DNA of 12,682 nucleotides, from the NCBI GenBank assembly GCA_023144875.1, contig JAGLEW010000011.1, positions 1-12,682 on the forward strand. The letters are read 5' to 3'. The notes below the pieces were generated by a model, which saw only the letters and a program-made list of their open reading frames with translations, did not search any database and was not told the origin of the DNA. Every line of letters starts with the position of its first letter. Within the stretch, counting starts at the first letter, position 1. This document shows, one piece after another, positions 1 through 6,581 of the stretch. The position numbers and the translations under genes were made by a program. The stretch comes from Methylococcales bacterium (GTDB taxonomy: Bacteria; Pseudomonadota; Gammaproteobacteria; Methylococcales; Methylomonadaceae).

Positions 1-82
1 TACTTATTCAAAATAGATGAATAAGATAGGTTCTCCCACAGAGGACTTTCACCTCATTAGTTTACGCCCATGCTGGGCGTAC
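1..82 (-). mobile_element. probable 5' end of a group II intron (partial)
   Basis: Read on the minus strand from about position 82, the sequence starts GTACG, close to the GUGYG start of group II introns. It then forms a perfect 8-bp hairpin (63-70 with 74-81, loop of 3), and then a second hairpin of the form GAGG-TGAAAGT-CCTC (about 41-55). Two such short hairpins right after a GUGYG-like start are typical of domain I of bacterial group II introns. The element sits exactly where the left end of an attC-like site should be, which fits the group IIC-attC introns that enter the bottom strand of integron attC sites. No reverse transcriptase or domain V is visible because the element would continue off the left edge. 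The exact boundary (80-84) is uncertain. Alternatively this is an unrelated structured repeat. Confidence 0.5.
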
Positions 83-159
83 CAAAACGTTCGAGCGGAC
101 GTTCACGTTTCGGGGAAACATTAGACCGAAACTCCACGCCGCTCAACTCGGCATTAGAC
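83..159 (+). other. attC-like integron recombination site, left end interrupted
   Basis: The right half is well formed: L' GCTCAAC (141-147), a 5-base spacer and R' ATTAGAC (153-159), close to the GTTRRRY core. The left half has L'' GTTCGAGC (89-96) preceded by spacer AAAAC (84-88). L'' pairs with L' except for one extra C, the extrahelical base that orients known attC sites, and it is on the expected side. Between them 107-113 (GTTTCGG) pairs with 126-132 (CCGAAAC), extending the imperfect attC stem. The R'' box (expected GTCTAAC) is lost after its last C (83), where the intron-like sequence begins. The site points the same way as hicA-hicB, so it would be the attC of the previous cassette. 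Confidence 0.62.
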
Positions 160-184
160 TTTTGTGAAAATTATAAGCTATAAT
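155..184 (+). promoter_or_regulatory. candidate hicAB promoter and operator-like palindrome
   Basis: A perfect TATAAT lies at 179-184, with a weak TAGACT -35 at 155-160 (4 of 6, 18-base spacing). The -35 overlaps the R' box of the attC-like site. The -10 is the right arm of a perfect inverted repeat, ATTATA-agc-TATAAT (170-184). HicB antitoxins usually bind palindromes over their own promoter, so this repeat is a plausible autoregulatory operator. Transcription would start near 191, giving a leader of about 35 bases before hicA. The assignment is by consensus only. Confidence 0.4.
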
Positions 185-225
185 TTTCTATTGATATTAG
201 TACTGTAAATTGGTACCATTTGAAA

Positions 226-483
226 ATGAAGCGAAAGCACCAAAAAACACTGGAACTTATTTTTAATCGTCCTATTAGTGGAAATATAAAATGGAATGAT
301 ATTGAGTCTTTGTTTATTGAACTCGGTGCAGAAATTAGTGAACGTGAAGGTTCGCGTGTTGGTGTTCGTTTGTTCAATACTCGAAAAGTATTTCATCGTC
401 CTCACCCCTCACCAAATACAGACAAAGGAGCTGTCGCCAATATTCGTGAATGGTTGAGAGAAAATAAGGTAGTGCCAAAATGA
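226..483 (+). CDS. hicA: HicA-type mRNA interferase toxin
   Basis: This 85-residue protein has the HicA toxin fold signature: a basic N-terminus (KRKHQKTLELIF), the SGNIKWNDIESLF helix, a central GAEISEREGSRVGVRLF segment, then VFHRPHPS with the histidine expected of the catalytic centre, and a C-terminal GAVANIREWL helix. HicA is a small double-stranded-RNA-binding-domain-like ribonuclease that cleaves mRNA and is neutralised by HicB. I chose ATG 226; an in-frame TTG at 220 would add two residues, and neither start has a clear Shine-Dalgarno sequence. Its TGA overlaps the hicB ATG by ATGA, so the two are translationally coupled in the usual toxin-first order. The gene lies between an attC-like site and a half-attC, as expected for a cassette-borne toxin-antitoxin unit. 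The full family length suggests that it is intact. Confidence 0.88.
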   Translation: MKRKHQKTLELIFNRPISGNIKWNDIESLFIELGAEISEREGSRVGVRLFNTRKVFHRPHPSPNTDKGAVANIREWLRENKVVPK

Positions 484-812
484 ATATAATGGAAATTAAT
501 AATTACCGCGCATTAATTCAATATGACCCTGAAATTGAAATGTTTCGAGGTGAGTTTCTAGGGTTAAATGGTGGTGCTGATTTTTATGCAAGTGACATTG
601 AAGGGTTAAAAAAAGAAGGGGCTGTTTCCCTTAATGTATTTCTTGAAATGTGTCTGGAAGATGGTGTTGAGCCTAAAAAGAACTACTCTGGTAAGTTTAA
701 TATTCGAATTCCATCAGAGCTACATGAAGATATTGCAAATGTGGCAAGATCTGAGGGAAAGAGCATTAATAAATGGGTTGTAGAAACATTAAATTATGCT
801 TCTCACCCATAA
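480..812 (+). CDS. hicB: HicB-type antitoxin with C-terminal ribbon-helix-helix domain
   Basis: This 110-residue protein has two parts. Residues 1 to about 65 are a degenerate RNase H-like HicB domain (YRALIQYDPEIEMFRGEFLGL, then a helix resembling the segment that binds HicA). Residues about 70-106 (KFNIRIPSELHEDIANVARSEGKSINKWVVETL) are a ribbon-helix-helix DNA-binding domain of the Arc/HicB class: a beta strand followed by two helices. The N-terminal domain should mask HicA, and the C-terminal domain should bind the operator, probably the palindrome at 170-184. The start ATG overlaps the hicA stop and has AAGG (467-470) upstream. The stop at 810-812 is followed after two bases by a GTCTAAC box, as in integron cassettes where the gene ends next to its attC. 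Confidence 0.88.
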   Translation: MNIMEINNYRALIQYDPEIEMFRGEFLGLNGGADFYASDIEGLKKEGAVSLNVFLEMCLEDGVEPKKNYSGKFNIRIPSELHEDIANVARSEGKSINKWVVETLNYASHP

Positions 813-814
813 CA

Positions 815-840
815 GTCTAACCAGTGCTTCCAGTTGAGCG
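815..840. other. decayed half-attC-like sequence
   Basis: Directly after the hicB stop, GTCTAAC (815-821) matches the RYYYAAC core box of an attC. It is followed by an 11-base spacer and GTTGAGCG (833-840), which resembles an L box. The partner half (CGCTCAAC ... GTTAGAC) is absent; only a GCTC at about 860-863 remains. The L box lacks the extra base seen in the left half of the upstream site, so it could be a mutated left half or the complement of a right half. It is taken as the trailing attC of the hicAB cassette after decay. It is weaker than the upstream site. Confidence 0.4.
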
Positions 841-892
841 AATAATTTTTATGTTTTTTGCTCGTAGGCTCTAGGTGTCAAGTCCCGATAAG

Positions 893-953
893 GTGTGCTG
901 ATCGAAGAAAAGCGCACCATTTACGAACGATGCGCCTCCTATCATCGGCACAC
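893..953. repeat. nested inverted repeat / small palindromic element
   Basis: Outer arms GTGTGCTGAT (893-902) and ATCGGCACAC (944-953) match at 9 of 10 positions. Inner arms GCGCA (912-916) and TGCGC (931-935) are perfect. The element has higher GC than its surroundings and lies between the convergent ends of hicB and the SGNH gene. It could be a REP- or MITE-like intergenic repeat, the remnant of an insertion sequence end, or an RNA structure that ends or protects transcripts. There is no T-run right after either side, so a simple terminator is not obvious. The rest of 813-994 shows no gene. Confidence 0.5.
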
Positions 954-994
954 AGCCCTATAAAATTACTTTTATCGTAAATTTAAGTATTTCC

Positions 995-2506
995 TTATTC
1001 TTTTGTGGTTAAAAACATTAAAGATACAATCCATAGTTTAAATTTTCTATGATCATTTTTATCATCGCCATAATCAGAAGGTGACTTAACATCACTATAA
1101 TGAAGCTCTATTTTTAAAACACCACTTTTTGTTAATTCTTTAGGAATTAAAATATTATTTTTACCATTTAATATTGCCTTAGTGATTGTTTTTCCATTAA
1201 TAATAATGGTTGTTTTTGATTGATCTACTTTTTTATAATGATAGGATTCCATCTTCATACTCAAGGCTTTACCTACCAAGGTCTCATCTAAATTAATTAA
1301 GATAAAACTGCTATTCCCTTGGCTCCATAATCGTTTGCCATCATGAAAAAACCAACCCTTCATTAAAAAAACATTCTTATTTAAAAATTCGTTACCAAGC
1401 TTTAAAACCTCCCCGTTGCGTACTTTAGTTAATGATTCTAATATGTTTTCTTTTAATGTAGAGGAGTTAATATTGAGTTTATAGGGGGGATTACTAGAAA
1501 TATTAAACCATTTAAATATTTTTGATTGTTTAATCTCTTGAATTAAATTTTTAGTGCGTATATCACGCGCTTTTGGAATAATATGGTAATTTATACTATA
1601 AATATATTGATCTCCAAATTTACTCAATTCAGGCTCTGAAATAATAGTTAGTTTATTTTTAACAAGATAGGTTTTTATTTTTTCAACAAATTTTTTAAAT
1701 GCTTCTTTCTCTTTTCCTTCATAACAGTTATTACCTGCAACAGAAGGCCATGTAAAAAATACCTTTATTCCTTTTTTTTGTAATTTATGAATTAATTTAA
1801 CATTTTTTTTAAATTTATTAGAGATATAAAAACCATCTTCATCTTGATAAGGAAAAATAAAGTTATTACATCGATTTCTATTAAAAATGGTTGTATCTAT
1901 AGATACTGCATCTCCACGTTCTAAATTTTTAAATCGTTGCTCATAAGTCATTAACATTTTATATTCAATTTGAGACTGGGCGGTAAAGGTTTTACTGGAA
2001 AAGGCTTTACCATCAGTATACATTTTTAACCAGTTTAAGAAAGGAACATTCACTATTATCTTTATCTTTTCTATCCATGGAAGGCTATTATAATAATAAT
2101 TTAATGGCTCGAATAAACTGTCTAAATAATTACTTGGTATATCTCCGTAACTATAATGTTGCCACTCTAAAGGTAATAATACAATATCACCTTTCCCTGC
2201 ATACTTTTCAATCCTTAACAATTTATGACTTAAGGGATAACCGCCATTATCCGCTAAATTAATAGTTAACAACCCCAGTTCTTTTTCGAGCATAGTACTA
2301 TTAATTCCATAAAAAGAATTTGAACCACTTTCAATAATTAAACGTGGGCTATTAGTATACTCAAGAAGAAAATGTTTATAAGAATGTGAAATTTTTATAT
2401 CTTTATTTACCAAAAAATTAAAATTAACGATGTACACTAATAAGATAACAATAAATGTAAGTCCCATTATGATTAGCAATGATTTATTTTTATTAGCCTT
2501 TTTCAT
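995..2506 (-). CDS. membrane-anchored SGNH-type polysaccharide O-acetylation protein
   Basis: This 503-residue protein has an N-terminal membrane anchor (residues 8-27) and a periplasmic domain with SGNH-hydrolase-like blocks. Block I is ESGSNSFYGIN at 60-69 (nucleophile probably S62 or S64). An Asn/Gly block, NLADNGGY, lies at 83-90. A late NYH (H308) in a YHIIPKARDIRT context is the likely catalytic histidine. A further C-terminal domain of about 160 residues is unassigned, possibly a carbohydrate-binding beta domain. It lies 12 bases after an AlgI-like MBOAT gene. Such partners take the acyl group passed across the membrane and place it on an exported polysaccharide, as AlgJ/AlgX do for alginate. 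It is not a clear AlgJ or AlgX by motif, so no symbol is given. It is very AT-rich, with no Shine-Dalgarno sequence before ATG 2506, so translation is probably coupled to the upstream gene. Confidence 0.72.
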   Translation of the reverse strand: MKKANKNKSLLIIMGLTFIVILLVYIVNFNFLVNKDIKISHSYKHFLLEYTNSPRLIIESGSNSFYGINSTMLEKELGLLTINLADNGGYPLSHKLLRIEKYAGKGDIVLLPLEWQHYSYGDIPSNYLDSLFEPLNYYYNSLPWIEKIKIIVNVPFLNWLKMYTDGKAFSSKTFTAQSQIEYKMLMTYEQRFKNLERGDAVSIDTTIFNRNRCNNFIFPYQDEDGFYISNKFKKNVKLIHKLQKKGIKVFFTWPSVAGNNCYEGKEKEAFKKFVEKIKTYLVKNKLTIISEPELSKFGDQYIYSINYHIIPKARDIRTKNLIQEIKQSKIFKWFNISSNPPYKLNINSSTLKENILESLTKVRNGEVLKLGNEFLNKNVFLMKGWFFHDGKRLWSQGNSSFILINLDETLVGKALSMKMESYHYKKVDQSKTTIIINGKTITKAILNGKNNILIPKELTKSGVLKIELHYSDVKSPSDYGDDKNDHRKFKLWIVSLMFLTTKE

Positions 2507-2518
2507 TATTATTTTAAA

Positions 2519-3988
2519 TTAAAAATTAAAATATAAAAACGGTGATTCACTGGCTTCTATGGTCATTAAATAAGCAAGCATAAAAGTAAACCCTGTGAAT
2601 ATTGCTTGATAAACCTTCAACTCTTCTCTAAAAGCTATTTCAAATGAGTTTTTAAACCCTAATAAAATAATAAAGGCAATTAATATACTTTTTAATGCAT
2701 TAGACCCTCCGCCTATATGTTGAGTTACTTCACCAAAACTTACATTATCAAAATAAGATAAAAATGAAAACAGTTTTTCACGTTTATATGTAATGACTAT
2801 TCCAGAAAATCCAAGCATTCCATCAATAATTTTTACAGCACTTTCCCATTCTTTTGCTCGAAAAAAAATCCAAGAAAAATTTATAAAGTTAAAAGTAATA
2901 AACCAAGCAAGTACCTTAGGCATTCTACCGCCTATTTTTTTCCAAATATGGTAAATGACTAACGCCATTCCATGTAAAAAACCCCAGAAAATAAATGTCC
3001 AACCTGCGCCATGCCAAAGCCCCCCTAGAATAAATGTTGCAAGAATATTACTATACGTTCTAAATAAGCCTTTACGATTCCCACCCAATGGAATATAGAG
3101 GTAATCTCGTAAAAAACGCGACAAAGTAATATGCCAGCGCCTCCAAAAATCTTGAATATCTAATGCTTTATAAGGGGAATTAAAATTAATCGGAAGGTTA
3201 ATATTAAAAAGGAGGGCGGCTCCTATTGCCATATCCGTATAGCCACTAAAATCAAAATATAATTGAAAAGTATAAGAAAGTGAAGTTGCCCACGCTTCAA
3301 AAAAATTAAGTACAGGGGCTTCATCAAAGCCAATAGTGACCCATGATGCAAAGAGATCAGCAATCACTATTTTTTTAAATAACCCTATAGAAAAAATAAA
3401 CAGCCCTGTGACGATATTTTTATAATTTTTGACTAAATTCCATTTTGATGCAAATTGAGGCATCATTTCAGCATGATGAACAATAGGTCCTGCGATAAGC
3501 TGAGGAAAAAAAGTGACAAAAAGAGCATAATTTAAAAAACCATATTCTGTCGTTTCATTTCGGTAAGAATCGACTAAATAAGCAATTTGCTGAAAGGTAA
3601 AAAAGGAAATAGCTAAAGGCAAAGCTACGTTTAACAAAGGAGTTGAGCCATTAAACGCATGATTAAAATTATCAATTAAAAAGTCAAAATATTTAAAATA
3701 AGAGAGTAAGCCCGCATTGGCTATTATCCCAAAAATTAATATGTATTTTTTATTAAATGGCATGGCTTTAAATTTTCCATTTAAGGATCTCCCAACGGCA
3801 TAATTAAACAGCATAGAGGATAATATAAGTGGTAAATAACGAACATTCCAGTAACTATAAAAAAACAATGACGAGAAAACTAAAAAATATTTTGCACCAA
3901 TAACTAGGCGCTTTTGAAGTAAAAAGAAATATATAAAAAAAGAGACTGGTAAGAATGCAAATAAAAAATCAAAGCTATTAAAGATCAT
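2519..3988 (-). CDS. AlgI/DltB-like MBOAT O-acyltransferase
   Basis: This 489-residue polytopic membrane protein belongs to the MBOAT family, close to AlgI. Diagnostic segments are the N-terminal FNSFDFLFAFLPVSFF, the middle FPQLIAGPIV (161-170), FSGYTDMAIG (247-256), and DFWRRWHITLSRFLRDYLYIPLGGNRKG (280-307, with H286). The GGLWHGAGWTFIFWGFLHG loop carries the conserved catalytic H326. It should move acetyl groups from a cytoplasmic donor across the inner membrane to its SGNH partner encoded just downstream. The target polysaccharide is unknown because no alginate or cellulose synthase genes are in view. Length is normal for AlgI (about 470-520). The start at ATG 3988 matches family N-termini but has no Shine-Dalgarno sequence. 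A 104-base gap separates it from the OB-fold gene upstream, so it may have its own promoter. Confidence 0.88.
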   Translation of the reverse strand: MIFNSFDFLFAFLPVSFFIYFFLLQKRLVIGAKYFLVFSSLFFYSYWNVRYLPLILSSMLFNYAVGRSLNGKFKAMPFNKKYILIFGIIANAGLLSYFKYFDFLIDNFNHAFNGSTPLLNVALPLAISFFTFQQIAYLVDSYRNETTEYGFLNYALFVTFFPQLIAGPIVHHAEMMPQFASKWNLVKNYKNIVTGLFIFSIGLFKKIVIADLFASWVTIGFDEAPVLNFFEAWATSLSYTFQLYFDFSGYTDMAIGAALLFNINLPINFNSPYKALDIQDFWRRWHITLSRFLRDYLYIPLGGNRKGLFRTYSNILATFILGGLWHGAGWTFIFWGFLHGMALVIYHIWKKIGGRMPKVLAWFITFNFINFSWIFFRAKEWESAVKIIDGMLGFSGIVITYKREKLFSFLSYFDNVSFGEVTQHIGGGSNALKSILIAFIILLGFKNSFEIAFREELKVYQAIFTGFTFMLAYLMTIEASESPFLYFNF

Positions 3989-4092
3989 CAGATATTGGTA
4001 ACGTATTGATTTAAGAATGAAATTTTATGACTCAAATAATTTATAAGCATCACAGTACGGCGTGGAGTCTATTTAACAATGCAGAAGCAATA
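3989..4092. other. AT-rich spacer before the acetylation genes
   Basis: This non-coding gap separates the OB-fold gene from the MBOAT gene, both on the minus strand. I see no stem followed by a T-run, and no convincing paired promoter boxes. It marks a drop in GC from the block upstream to the two acetylation genes, and it is the natural place for a recombination boundary or a separate promoter. Confidence 0.4.
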
Positions 4093-4803
4093 TTACTTTC
4101 CTTTGCTAATTTTGGCATTTTCGACAATCACAGGGTAAACATAGCCGTGACCAAAATCTTTATTAACCGAGAGTTTTCCTTCAATAATTACAATATCGCC
4201 TACCGTTGCTTTTGCCTTTGTCGTGACGGTTAAATCTTTCATACCGCTACTGTCTTGAAGGTGTAACCAATTGCTTCCCATAATATCTGCCGAGAATCGG
4301 GTTACTTTTCCTCGAACTTTTATTATTTTAGTTTTTAGTGCCTCTTTTTCAGCGTAAATTTCAGTAATTGTTTTGCCATTTTCTACTTTTTTAATACCGA
4401 CTATTTTTTTACCCGTAGATTTGACGTTAGTATGAGGGGAAGATTTTTTTGTAGAGGATGTTTTATCGGCATCTGAGCTTAGACGGTTCACAAAATAAAT
4501 AAGGGGAAAGGTTTTGTCGATGGAATCACTGTGAAAATTTTCCATGGGCATTTTGGTTGAAAAACGGATAACCGAGCCTTTTTTTATGGGGGTGGTGGGG
4601 GCGGCAACCCAAACTTTGGATTTTTTTGTTTGAACTTGAACGTAGGTGTAGGATGTTACATTGATAATGTCAATGACTTTACCTTCTGTCTGAGTGGAAG
4701 CGGTTTTTGATTCGGCAACCGCAGGGGTTATCGTTCCAAGACTGAATGCACCGATAGAAAAACACAAGGCAGTAAGTTTTAGGTAAGTTTTAGCGTAAGT
4801 CAT
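4093..4803 (-). CDS. secreted protein with two predicted OB-fold domains
   Basis: This 236-residue protein has a clear Sec signal peptide (residues 1-30, cleavage after AVA). Two similar beta-rich segments follow. The first, about 40-95, contains GKVIDIINVTSYTYVQVQ, VWVAAP and KKGSVIRF. The second, about 158-236, contains IKVRGKVTRFSADIMGSNWLHLQD, GDIVIIEGKL and VYPVIVENA. The pattern G-x-V, aromatic-x-x-V/L-x-V/L-Q, then G-D/S-x-I is that of small OB-fold domains found in periplasmic proteins of the BOF/NrfJ kind. A Ser/Lys-rich linker (111-135) joins them. The function is unknown. Ligand or redox-protein binding in the periplasm is a guess, and nucleic acid binding is unlikely for an exported protein. 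It follows the ZIP gene by 53 bases and has no Shine-Dalgarno sequence. Confidence 0.6.
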   Translation of the reverse strand: MTYAKTYLKLTALCFSIGAFSLGTITPAVAESKTASTQTEGKVIDIINVTSYTYVQVQTKKSKVWVAAPTTPIKKGSVIRFSTKMPMENFHSDSIDKTFPLIYFVNRLSSDADKTSSTKKSSPHTNVKSTGKKIVGIKKVENGKTITEIYAEKEALKTKIIKVRGKVTRFSADIMGSNWLHLQDSSGMKDLTVTTKAKATVGDIVIIEGKLSVNKDFGHGYVYPVIVENAKISKGK

Positions 4804-4856
4804 GATAATTTTTGTTTGAATGAATGAGATTGAAAAAATAAAGTGATCTTTAAGTA

Positions 4857-5663
4857 TTAATGATGTTCGGCGATAAAGGCAAGATTGTGCAAGCCGCCAA
4901 TTAATAAAACCCCTGCAATAATAAGCCCAATTTGTTGTAAGGAGGTTTTTAGGTCGGTTTTTTTATGTAAGGACGGGATTAAATCCGCCACCGCGATATA
5001 GATAAAGCTTGATGCGGCAAGGGTTAAAAAATAGGGAAGGATGTCGTGTAAATCTTCCAGGGAAAAGTAGGCTAAAATGCCGCCGACAACCGTCCCGAAA
5101 CTGGCAAGTATATTATAAAAAATAGCTTTCTTTTTACTGTAACCACTTTGTAATAAAATGGCAAAATCGCCGACTTCTTGGGGTATTTCATGCGCGGCAA
5201 CCGCAAGGCTGGTGACGATGCCAAGTTGAATATCGGTTAAAAAGGCGGCGGCAATTAAGACCCCATCGACAAAGTTGTGAATGCTATCGCCCACAATAAT
5301 TAATGTCCCTGCGGCTTGATGGTCTTTTACTTCGGGACTTTCATGACCTTCGTTGTGGGCATCACAGTGATTATGATGACAATGCCGCCAAATTAAAAAT
5401 TTTTCTAAAATAAAAAATCCCAGAATTCCAATCAAAATCATTCCTGATAAATGTTGGAATTGTGAGGGGTCAACCTCTTCAAAGGCGTGTGGAATTAATC
5501 CCCAAAAAGCGACGGCTAATAAAGCACCAATCGCAAAGCTTATGCCGTGTGGTAAGACCGAGTTTTGTTGTTTTTCGGGTAAGAGTAGAAATAACCCTGC
5601 GGCGGTTACGCTGAGTACACCTCCTAATGCAGTAAAAATAATGATGAGTAGTAATGTGTCCAT
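4857..5663 (-). CDS. ZIP-family divalent metal transporter
   Basis: This 268-residue inner-membrane protein has about eight hydrophobic segments. The ZIP metal-binding helices are visible: helix IV has DSIHNFVDGVLIAAAF (H129, N130, D133) and helix V has AAHEIPQEVGDFAILL (H158, E159, Q162, E163). A cytoplasmic histidine-rich loop with HCHHNHCDAHNEGHE (94-108) lies between helices III and IV, as expected for zinc or iron sensing and passing. The family moves Zn2+, Fe2+ or related ions into the cytoplasm; the metal cannot be told from sequence. The start ATG directly abuts the pgeF stop (TAAATG), with GGAAAG a few bases upstream, so the two genes are translationally coupled. Confidence 0.88.
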   Translation of the reverse strand: MDTLLLIIIFTALGGVLSVTAAGLFLLLPEKQQNSVLPHGISFAIGALLAVAFWGLIPHAFEEVDPSQFQHLSGMILIGILGFFILEKFLIWRHCHHNHCDAHNEGHESPEVKDHQAAGTLIIVGDSIHNFVDGVLIAAAFLTDIQLGIVTSLAVAAHEIPQEVGDFAILLQSGYSKKKAIFYNILASFGTVVGGILAYFSLEDLHDILPYFLTLAASSFIYIAVADLIPSLHKKTDLKTSLQQIGLIIAGVLLIGGLHNLAFIAEHH

Positions 5664-6410
5664 TTAGTCTTTCCAAATTAAGGTCGCCATACGCCCTGTT
5701 TGTTGATCTCGGCGGTATGAGTAAAAGCGATCTGCATCGCAAACGGTGCAAAAACTGCCACCATAGATAGTATTGATGCCATTCAGCGCTAAATCAATCC
5801 GCGCTAATTGATAAATGTCCATGTGATATTTTTGAGGGCTTGTTTGGATGAAGGCTTTTTCAAAATGCGTATGTTTGTTGATGAAGGATGTCCGAACCTC
5901 TGCACCCACTTCAAAACAGCATTGCCCGATCGCCGCGCCAAGCCAAACTGATAATGACGTTGAGTGCATTTTTTGAACGGTTTTTCCAATAATACCCGCT
6001 AATAATCCTCGCCAACCTGCATGAATAGCGGCTATTTTACCGCCATCTTGGGAACATAGTAATAAAGGCAGGCAATCAGCGGTTAAAATTGTGCAAACTG
6101 TATTTGATTTTTCGGTAAAACTGGCATCCGCTTCGGGAAGAAGACTGGTTTTATCCGCTTGAACAACGATCGTGCTGTGGGTTTGATTTAACCAAACAGG
6201 TTCAGAGGGAAGTGCTAACTTTTCTCGAATAAGCTGTCGGTTTTCCATGACGGTCTCAAGATTATCCCCAACGTGGGTGGCAGGATTGAGTGAGGCATAT
6301 TGCTTTAAGCTGTTGCCTCCTTGACGTAAGGTCATAATAGCGTGAACATGTGGCGGAATATCCCAGTTAGGGATTAAATAAGAATCATTATTAGCTAGTT
6401 TGGAAATCAT
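5664..6410 (-). CDS. pgeF: peptidoglycan editing factor PgeF (YfiH / DUF152 laccase-domain family)
   Basis: This 248-residue cytosolic protein carries all three metal ligands of the YfiH family: H78 in WLNQTHS, C113 in TADCLPLL, and H130 in AAIHAGWRGL. It also has LGAAIGQCCFEVG, a DIYQLAR segment and the C-terminal FYSYRRDQQTGRMATLIW. In E. coli the homologue removes wrongly built UDP-MurNAc-L-Ser from peptidoglycan synthesis; related proteins have purine nucleoside or copper-dependent phenol oxidase activity. I chose ATG 6410. A GTG at 6479 would add 23 residues without family similarity and lies upstream of the probable -10, so it would not be transcribed. Length matches E. coli YfiH (243). 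It often follows rluD, but here the upstream gene is a divergent hemerythrin and the downstream gene is a ZIP transporter. Confidence 0.9.
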   Translation of the reverse strand: MISKLANNDSYLIPNWDIPPHVHAIMTLRQGGNSLKQYASLNPATHVGDNLETVMENRQLIREKLALPSEPVWLNQTHSTIVVQADKTSLLPEADASFTEKSNTVCTILTADCLPLLLCSQDGGKIAAIHAGWRGLLAGIIGKTVQKMHSTSLSVWLGAAIGQCCFEVGAEVRTSFINKHTHFEKAFIQTSPQKYHMDIYQLARIDLALNGINTIYGGSFCTVCDADRFYSYRRDQQTGRMATLIWKD

Positions 6411-6461
6411 TATAAAAAAACCTAAACGTGATAAGGGTAAAAAATAATTAATAAAATCAAT

Positions 6462-6490
6462 AGTATAAATGAGAACCACTTACCTTTAAA
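6462..6490 (-). promoter_or_regulatory. candidate promoter for the pgeF-zip operon
   Basis: On the minus strand, TTTAAA (6485-6490) and TATACT (6462-6467) are 17 bases apart, matching the sigma70 consensus at 4 of 6 and 5 of 6 positions. Transcription would start near 6455, about 45 bases before the chosen pgeF ATG and after the alternative GTG at 6479. The -35 lies in an 11-base palindrome CCTTTAAAAGG (6483-6493). Assigned by consensus only. Confidence 0.38.
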
Positions 6491-6494
6491 AGGC

Positions 6495-6523
6495 TTGATT
6501 TATAAGGCTTGCATTTCAATAAT
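6495..6523 (+). promoter_or_regulatory. candidate promoter for bacteriohemerythrin
   Basis: TTGATT (6495-6500) and AATAAT (6518-6523) are 17 bases apart, giving a leader of about 50 bases that includes the GAGGA ribosome site at 6570-6574. A second pair, TTGATG (6539-6544) and TATAAT (6561-6566, spacer 16), looks closer to consensus. It would start transcription inside the ribosome site, so it is less likely to be productive. The two genes are divergent, with their promoters back to back. Confidence 0.35.
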
Positions 6524-6581
6524 AGATAAACAATAATATTGATGCGGTATATATTTCTAATATAATAATGAGGACGAAATA

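Noticed and set aside
171..405. Minus-strand frames across hicA
   Set aside because: They are antisense to a recognised toxin gene and show no family features.
4059..4068. GGCGTGGAGT, shared with the complement of the attC-like site
   Set aside because: A 10-base match with no core boxes or stem around it is most likely chance.
4027..4233. Plus-strand open frame over the end of the OB-fold gene
   Set aside because: It overlaps the coding sequence of the secreted protein antisense, with no ribosome site and no domain.
6411..6479. GTG 6479 as the pgeF start, giving a hydrophobic N-terminal extension
   Set aside because: It lies upstream of the probable -10 and has no family match. The protein is cytosolic in known cases and ATG 6410 gives the normal length.
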